Source of the DNA: JBBDYG01 sp040901765
GTDB lineage: Bacteria > Planctomycetota > Planctomycetia > Pirellulales > Lacipirellulaceae
Direction of reading: 5' to 3'
Length of the DNA: 28,764 bases
Assembly: GCA_040901765.1 (NCBI GenBank)
Contig: JBBDYG010000060.1
Coordinates: 1-28,764 of the forward strand
The first letter of the stretch is position 1, and each line of letters opens with the position of its first letter. Under the pieces are notes generated by a model. That model did no database searches. It saw only the letters and a program-made list of their open reading frames with translations, and was not told the DNA's origin. The position numbers were made by a program, and so were the translations under genes. This document shows positions 24,095 to 28,764 of this stretch, piece after piece.

Positions 24095-25012
24095 ATGGCA
24101 AAACCCATTCTAGTCACGGGCGCGGCGGGCCGCGTCGGCGGGATAGGGCGCACGGTCACCGAGCTCCTGTTGAAGCAAGGCAAGGCGGTGCGCGCAATGG
24201 TGCGAACGGAGGACGAACGCGCGCGGGCGCTGCGCGACATGGGTGCGGAGGTCGTGGTCGGCGATCTGCTCGACCTCGATTCGATGCACAGGGTGGTCGC
24301 CGGCTGCGAGACGATGTACTTCGGCATGTCGGTTTCGGCTGACTATCTGGCCGCGACCGTCAATGCCGCGGCGGTGGCGAAGCATCATCGCGTGAAGGCT
24401 TTTGTCAATATGTCGCAGATGACGCTCTCGCAGATGAGCATCACCGAAACCACGCTGAGCCCGCAGCACAAGCTGCACTGGCTCGCCGAGCAGGCGCTCG
24501 ACTGGTCCGGCGTGCCGGTCGTGCATGTGCGGCCGACCGTACTCCTCGATGGGTTCTTTTTGATCTTCACTGCCGATTCCGTCAGGGAAGCTGATCAGAT
24601 CAGACTGCCGTTCGGCAAGGGCAAGACTTCGCCGGTCGCCGTGGAAGACGTTGCACGCGTGATTGTCGCGATCCTCGTTAATTCGCAGCCCCACATCGGC
24701 AAGACCTATCACCTGACCGGCCCGCAGTCCGAGAACATGCGTTATTTTGCCCAGGAGTATTCGAGGGCGCTTGGCCGCACGATCACCTTTGCCGACATCC
24801 CGATTGGGCCGTGGCGGGATGGGCTGCTGGAGCGCGGCTTGCCCGTTCACGTGGTGAACCATGTCGCGACGATGGCCGATCTGCACCGCGCAGGACGCTA
24901 CGACCGGATGTCCGACGATGTGCGCACGCTAACAGGTCAAGATCCGCTGAGCGTGCAGGAGTTTGTCAGAAAGAATACGGCGGCATTCACCGCGTCGGCG
25001 AAAGCGGCCTGA
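24095..25012 (+). CDS. NmrA-family NAD(P)-binding protein
   Basis: A 305-aa Rossmann protein. ILVTGAAGRVGGIGRTVTELL carries the nucleotide-binding loop, slightly longer than usual (GAAGRVGGIG). RAMVRTEDERA is the NADP-type Arg region, and VVGDLLDLDSM, FVNMSQMTLSQ and VHVRPTVLLDGFF are NmrA/atypical-SDR blocks. Such proteins act as NAD(P)-dependent reductases or redox sensors. GGAGGA precedes the ATG, which overlaps the end of the previous gene's context by a 1-nt gap. It has the highest GC of the cassette. The substrate is unknown. Confidence 0.88.
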   Translation: MAKPILVTGAAGRVGGIGRTVTELLLKQGKAVRAMVRTEDERARALRDMGAEVVVGDLLDLDSMHRVVAGCETMYFGMSVSADYLAATVNAAAVAKHHRVKAFVNMSQMTLSQMSITETTLSPQHKLHWLAEQALDWSGVPVVHVRPTVLLDGFFLIFTADSVREADQIRLPFGKGKTSPVAVEDVARVIVAILVNSQPHIGKTYHLTGPQSENMRYFAQEYSRALGRTITFADIPIGPWRDGLLERGLPVHVVNHVATMADLHRAGRYDRMSDDVRTLTGQDPLSVQEFVRKNTAAFTASAKAA

Positions 25013-25213
25013 GTATGCGCGGATGCCATTGCGCCCGCATTGGTCTCCCGAGGATGTGCCGAGACGCAACGCAGGCAGCTAGCCCGACTCTTTCCCCCGT
25101 CCTGTGGACCAACCTGTTAGCTGGCTTCCTAGGGGATCTGGTGTACGTCTGCTCATAACGCCGGGTTTTATACTTCCCAGGCATAAAGTCTGCGAGGATG
25201 GAGGGTATGTCCG

Positions 25214-25585
25214 TCATTTGGCGATCGCTGTTCGGCCGTCCCGCGCGTTGGCGGCATTCGAGGGTCGGAATTCGGAAGCGCGAAGAGCGCTGACCTTCGC
25301 TTCGGGAAAGTATTCCGCCGCGATCGCTGTGGCGAGTTCGCGAATATCCGAAGCGGTGCCATCACTCGTCTTAAAGGCCACGGCGGCTTCGTCGCCGTCG
25401 GACATTAAGAAGAAGGCGAACCTGTACATCCCCGAATTCAAGCGGGTAACGCAGATCGGCAACGTGCGGTGGTTTGCTCTGACTCCGAACGAAACGATCC
25501 CTCCTCTGGGGGTGAGGTAGTAAGCCGATAGTCCGAGGTCGCGCAACTCATCGGCGCAAATCTGCCATGCTTCTCTCACGTCCAT
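25214..25585 (-). CDS. hypothetical protein
   Basis: A 123-aa protein starting MDVREAWQICADELRDLGL. It shows alternating helix and strand (SAYYLTPRGGIVSFGVRANH, YRFAFFLMSDGDEAAVAF), like a compact alpha/beta domain, and a basic tail. I do not recognise the family. The frame is open to a TTG at 25654, but the ATG at 25585 is more likely because the preceding gene ends at 25635. The Shine-Dalgarno is weak. It forms a minus-strand pair with the 71-aa gene 49 nt upstream. Confidence 0.5.
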   Translation of the reverse strand: MDVREAWQICADELRDLGLSAYYLTPRGGIVSFGVRANHRTLPICVTRLNSGMYRFAFFLMSDGDEAAVAFKTSDGTASDIRELATAIAAEYFPEAKVSALRASEFRPSNAANARDGRTAIAK

Positions 25586-25634
25586 TGTGTTTGCCCCACA
25601 AATGAAAGTCGGTCGAGCAAAGAGCTTGATGCCG

Positions 25635-25850
25635 TCAGTTTGCGGCTGGCACAAGACGCGGCCCGTCGATCTTTTCTACGTGGTAGAGGCTTGGCCGGCA
25701 TAGCGATCGACCGCCATCGAGATAGGTCACAATGATCGTGCCATCGCTTAGCACCGTATCAACGGTTCCGGCTCGCTTCGCATTGCCATTTCCGGCGGGA
25801 TCGATCCCGACCGGCCAGATCCAAACGCGGTCACCTATTTTGCAAACCAT
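25635..25850 (-). CDS. small SH3/KOW-like hypothetical protein
   Basis: A 71-aa protein. The pattern CKIGDRVWIWPVG, GTVDTVLSDGTIIVTYLDGG and SLYHVEKIDGPRLVP is a small all-beta fold resembling KOW or SH3-like barrels, but no named family is certain. The ATG at 25850 has AGGTGA upstream; a TTG at 25877 is less likely. It is followed by the 123-aa hypothetical gene. Confidence 0.5.
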   Translation of the reverse strand: MVCKIGDRVWIWPVGIDPAGNGNAKRAGTVDTVLSDGTIIVTYLDGGRSLCRPSLYHVEKIDGPRLVPAAN

Positions 25851-26034
25851 AAAATCACCTGCCCCTAGAAACTGCAACGATCACCAAGGAAGTGTAGAAC
25901 AGCAAAGATGCCGATATGCCGGTCGCGAGCTACGAACACTCACGTTTCTTCCGCCCCGACGATCGTGATAATCCGTACCACTGCCTGCCCAAGTATGCAC
26001 CAGTTTTGAGCTATGCTTGGCATGTCGGCTGCTG

Positions 26035-26105
26035 CGTTGCGAACCGCAGCATCGCAACGACTCGGGCAGGCCCCGGTGGACGCACACCCCGTCCCGGGGC
26101 TTTTT
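26035..26105 (+). ncRNA. possible small structured RNA ending in an intrinsic terminator
   Basis: A perfect 8-bp hairpin (CGTTGCGA at 26035-26042, TCGCAACG at 26052-26059, 9-base loop) is followed 10 bases later by the terminator hairpin at 26070-26100. No plus-strand gene ends before it: the nearest plus-strand gene stops at 25012. So the transcript it terminates is unexplained. The 5' end and promoter are not identified. Confidence 0.35.
26070..26105 (+). terminator. intrinsic terminator
   Basis: Stem GCCCCGG (26070-26076) with CCGGGGC (26094-26100) and a 17-base loop is followed by TTTTT (26101-26105) and CTT. This is a strong rho-independent terminator reading on the plus strand. Confidence 0.7.
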
Positions 26106-26229
26106 CTTGTGCCTTGTTCTCGGTCGCCGCATGTGCCGAGCATCCTGATTTGGCACGCAGCGTGCTGTCTTCCAGGCATGCAGCGTTGAGCCGCCAGCGT
26201 GACGATACTTAGTATAGGGGGTTTCACCA

Positions 26230-26436
26230 ATGGTCGCGTTAATAAATGACAAGTGCCCGTCGTGTGACAAGCGGCACACGTTCTGTTTGAGGAACGGAAG
26301 CTCCTTTCAAGAAAGCATGGAGTACAACTTCACCTGCCCGGAGACTCGCAAGCGCGGTCGGGAAAGCTTTTCGCAGTGGAATCAACTTGTCGCCGGATGC
26401 CCGAGTGAGGCCGTGATAGTGCGACCTGCATCCTGA
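26230..26436 (+). CDS. small zinc-ribbon-like hypothetical protein
   Basis: A 68-aa protein. CPSC at residues 9-12 and later cysteines at about 19, 36 and 57 give a possible zinc-binding pattern. YNFTCPETRKRGRESFSQW and the end VAGCPSEAVIVRPAS look like small zinc-ribbon proteins seen in Planctomycetes, but I cannot name a family. AGGGGG lies eight bases before the ATG. It is isolated between the terminator and the DUF1559 gene. Confidence 0.5.
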   Translation: MVALINDKCPSCDKRHTFCLRNGSSFQESMEYNFTCPETRKRGRESFSQWNQLVAGCPSEAVIVRPAS

Positions 26437-26764
26437 TTCTCACGCTCGGCCGCGATCTACCCCGGCCACAGGAGCGGATGGCCAGGCCGACGACACCGAT
26501 AGCGTCCGCGACTTCCGAGCGTTGACGCTGAGAGTCGAGGCGGAACTCGGGGGAGTGATTGGCGGCTTTCAGCAGCCTCGGCTGATAGGTTAGGTTCCCC
26601 CGTCGTCTGATTCAACAGCACCACAACCAGGGACTGAATCGATAGTGCTATAGCCTCTGCCACCGGCCTGAAGAAACACAAGAATTAACCACGGCTTCAT
26701 CGGCTCTTAATAGTGTCTTCGACAATCCTCCTGTAGGCCACTTTGCTAACTTGCTTATAGGAGG
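26437..26764. other. intergenic region upstream of the DUF1559 gene
   Basis: No supported gene. It holds the promoter and leader of the DUF1559 gene and ends in a strong TAGGAGG ribosome site at 26758-26764. No clear -35/-10 pair is visible. Confidence 0.45.
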
Positions 26765-26770
26765 ATGAAT

Positions 26771-27907
26771 ATGAAGCGTCTCGGATTTACCCTAGTGGAA
26801 CTGCTGGTCGTAATCGCGATTATCGGAATTCTAATTGCTCTATTGCTGCCAGCGGTGCAAGCAGCCCGCGAAGCCGCCCGGCGAGCGCAATGCACCAACA
26901 ACATGAAGCAATTGGGGATTGGTGCTCTCAGTTTTGAATCGGCTCGGAAGAAGCTCCCTGCACCCGGCCAGTGCGATTCCACCGGCGGCGCGTCAACAAC
27001 ATACATGATTCATTCCACGCCCACGACAATCTTACCGTATATCGAGCAGACAGCCGTGTACGATATGCTCGATCACGAGAGCAATCCATTCACCGCCTAC
27101 TCAGCAACCCCAAGCGGCAATGGCTTCAAGACACCGACCGGCTGCTTGCTGCACCCCAAGTCCAAGGGACGTAACTACGACGACCCAGCCCATCCATCGG
27201 GGCAGCTCGCGGCGAAAACCAAGATCGATACTTTCATTTGCCCTTCGATTCCGATATCGAGTGACGAACGCGATCCGGTTCACGGCTATGGCGGAATTGA
27301 TTACATGGTGGTTGCCCTCTCGGATATTGACAGCCGCGCTGGCTCTCCGACTTACGGCATGCGAACAGCCCCAGCCGGTTCCGACGAGTGGAAGAGTCAG
27401 GTTGTCGCCCCGATGCTCGATTGTGAAGGCGGCGGCTTCAATCGGGTTAGCGACGGAAGTACCCACACCATTCTATGGATCGAAGACGCGGGGCGGGCAC
27501 ATCCCGACGTGTTCGGTCACGGAGCATATTCCCATCGTTTTACTCCCGTGCCGAGTGCCGCCGATCCCATCAATATGTCGAGCGGTCCTAACGGGCGACG
27601 TGTTTTTGCATGGGCCGATGCGGACGCGGCGAGTAACGGCTATTCCGGACCTAGCAATGCGATCAGTCCCGCCTCGCGCGTGGCACAGCTCAACAATTAC
27701 GCCACGCCGGAAGGGGGGCCGCCCGAGTGCCCGTGGTCGGTGAACAACTGCGGTCCCAACGATGAGCCGTTTGCGTTTCACTCGGGGGGCGTCAATGCGA
27801 CTATGGGCGATGGCTCCGTTCATTTTCTGGCTGACAGCATTGATGGAGTGATCGTGAAATGGATGGTCGGTGCCGAAGACGGCGAAACCGTCAATGAAAG
27901 CCTATAG
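26771..27907 (+). CDS. DUF1559 protein with prepilin-type N-terminus
   Basis: A 378-aa secreted pseudopilin-like protein. MKRLGFTLVELLVVIAIIG is a type IV prepilin cleavage and methylation site (G before FTLVE), with the hydrophobic helix running to LLPAVQAAREAARRAQCTNN. NNMKQLG and the late FAFHSGGVNATMGDGS are DUF1559 signatures. The family is nearly confined to Planctomycetes and Lentisphaerae and often has dozens of copies per genome. The function is unknown, perhaps a surface or pilus-like fibre. Two ATGs lie six bases apart. TAGGAGG ends at 26764, so the ATG at 26771 has the right spacing and 26765 does not. Confidence 0.95.
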   Translation: MKRLGFTLVELLVVIAIIGILIALLLPAVQAAREAARRAQCTNNMKQLGIGALSFESARKKLPAPGQCDSTGGASTTYMIHSTPTTILPYIEQTAVYDMLDHESNPFTAYSATPSGNGFKTPTGCLLHPKSKGRNYDDPAHPSGQLAAKTKIDTFICPSIPISSDERDPVHGYGGIDYMVVALSDIDSRAGSPTYGMRTAPAGSDEWKSQVVAPMLDCEGGGFNRVSDGSTHTILWIEDAGRAHPDVFGHGAYSHRFTPVPSAADPINMSSGPNGRRVFAWADADAASNGYSGPSNAISPASRVAQLNNYATPEGGPPECPWSVNNCGPNDEPFAFHSGGVNATMGDGSVHFLADSIDGVIVKWMVGAEDGETVNESL

Positions 27908-28120
27908 TCCGATAATGCGCCCCCTTGGTAATTCGGTCCGAAGGAGATTGGTCAGAGATGCTGTAAAGGACGGCACGTCGGATTTGCCGCGAGTTTTCTT
28001 CTTAAAGGCCGCCCCGGCAGCAGTGCCACGGCTCACGCGCCAATCGACTCAGCCCACTTTACAGCCCTATCGTGTAACGAGGTGTTTCTAGTAGCTTTGG
28101 TGTCGGTCGGCTATTGGTGA
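27908..28120. other. short gap, possible eroded DNA
   Basis: No gene is seen. CAGCAGTG near 28018-28025 matches the palindrome arm at 620-628. The gap separates the DUF1559 gene from the terminase fragment. Confidence 0.35.
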
Positions 28121-28764
28121 AACCGTGAAGAGGGGAATATTAAGTGCCAGTACTGTAATGGAGAGGTGAGGATCGAGGGGAAGAATCCGCCGATGGCCGC
28201 CCGTTTGTTCCATGTGTGTGCCAAGATTCGCGGCACACGCTCGATGATCCTTCCGCCCCGTAAGACCCGACGCCGCATGGCGCTGCGCGTGTTTTGCGAA
28301 ATGGCGGCAGAAGGTTGGCCGCGCAGCCCACTGGAACAAGTGTGGATTGACTTGGGCTACATGGCGCCGGTGGTGTGAGTCTTCTGCCGGGAGTCGGGCA
28401 ATCTGTTCCGTCCGGCCGTTGGTCGCGGAGCGGCGCAGCAGCGTAATCAGTGGTACACCCGTCCGACGAGAACCGGTTCCACCGTCCGATACATTGGCGA
28501 GGGGTACCATATCAATTACTTGCCGGCCGAAGGATTGCTATTGTCGGTAGTCGATTCCGATCAGTGGAAGACATGGGCGCATCAACGGCTGAGCACGCCG
28601 ATCGGTCAACCGGGGGCCATGACACTCTATTCCGCACTGCCGCAGGAACATCTGACGTTCGCACACCATCTGACGGCCGAGAAAAAGGTCGAGGAGTTCG
28701 TGCCGGGGACAGGGCAATCGAATGTTAATTCACGGAAAAGCCTGCGATTAGCTTCTCGAATGCG
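28121..28764 (+). pseudogene. phage large terminase (GpA-like) fragment with in-frame TGA, runs off window
   Basis: One frame is open from 28121 to the window end except for TGA at 28376-28378. Before it come KCQYCNGEVRIEGKNPP and EQVWIDLGYMAPVV. After it come VFCRESGNLFRPAVGRG, RPTRTGSTVRYIGEGYHIN, YLPAEGLLLSVVDSDQWKTW and LYSALPQEHLTFAHHLTAE. The run EQVWIDLGYM...FCRESG...YHINYLPAEG...QWKTW...HLTAEKKVEEF resembles the nuclease half of planctomycete GpA-like terminases, which cut and package phage DNA. The ATPase half is absent. Beyond GTGQSN near 28715 the match fades, so the 3' end may also be lost. There is no normal start; a GTG at 28166 is the first candidate. Confidence 0.55.

Noticed and set aside
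24110..24886. Minus-strand open frame of 258 aa
   Set aside because: It is a shadow of the NmrA-like gene, with Arg/His-rich composition typical of antisense frames.

Overview
The window reads as a chromosomal segment of a planctomycete, probably Pirellulales-like. The best evidence is the DUF1559 protein at 26771-27907, with its prepilin-type N-terminus (FTLVELLVVIAIIG) and C-terminal F-H-S-G-G...DGS motif; this family is expanded almost only in Planctomycetes. The ECF sigma factor with a small zinc anti-sigma partner, the many short palindromes between genes and the high-GC codon use agree with this. The order assignment is inference.

Layout. Bases 1-411 hold the end of a HAD-type nucleotidase, followed by about 950 gene-free bases rich in short palindromes. 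Bases 1359-11062 form an orderly minus-strand block: a marR - membrane fusion protein - RND permease efflux operon (6753 down to 1359), a DedA membrane protein, an APC-type amino-acid permease and GTP-dependent PEP carboxykinase. A sigma70-like promoter, a decayed tRNA-like copy and an intact tRNA-Asn(GTT) follow at 11240-11447.

From about 11.7 kb to 19.2 kb the DNA is accessory and decaying. It holds a small gene overlapping a frameshifted nucleotidyltransferase, a DUF1186/SEC-C protein, an integrase-type transposase interrupted by a 166-bp MITE-like insertion with 27-bp terminal inverted repeats and a 4-bp target duplication, the 3' part of a DNA methylase, a possible small-terminase protein, a tyrosine recombinase with a short direct repeat at its 3' end, a sigma/anti-sigma pair and a thioredoxin tail.

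Bases 19398-25012 are a plus-strand cassette: an unknown protein, a DUF417 (YkgB/RclC-type) membrane protein, Ohr, an MsrB-MsrA fusion, a secreted cupin and two NAD(P)-binding Rossmann proteins. Most starts have strong Shine-Dalgarno sequences. The set fits defence against hydroperoxides, reactive chlorine and methionine oxidation. The MsrA domain ends at an in-frame TAG, and the lost family-conserved tail lies intact just downstream. The last part holds small hypothetical genes, a possible structured RNA with an intrinsic terminator, the DUF1559 gene and, at the right edge, a GpA-like phage terminase fragment broken by an in-frame TGA.

The methylase and small-terminase-like pieces at 15.5-16.9 kb and the large-terminase piece at 28.1-28.7 kb may be parts of one old phage module separated by later insertions. 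I see no CRISPR array, no rRNA and no clearly new multi-gene system. The most informative observations are the reconstructable MITE insertion, the amber codon in MsrBA and the split phage module.
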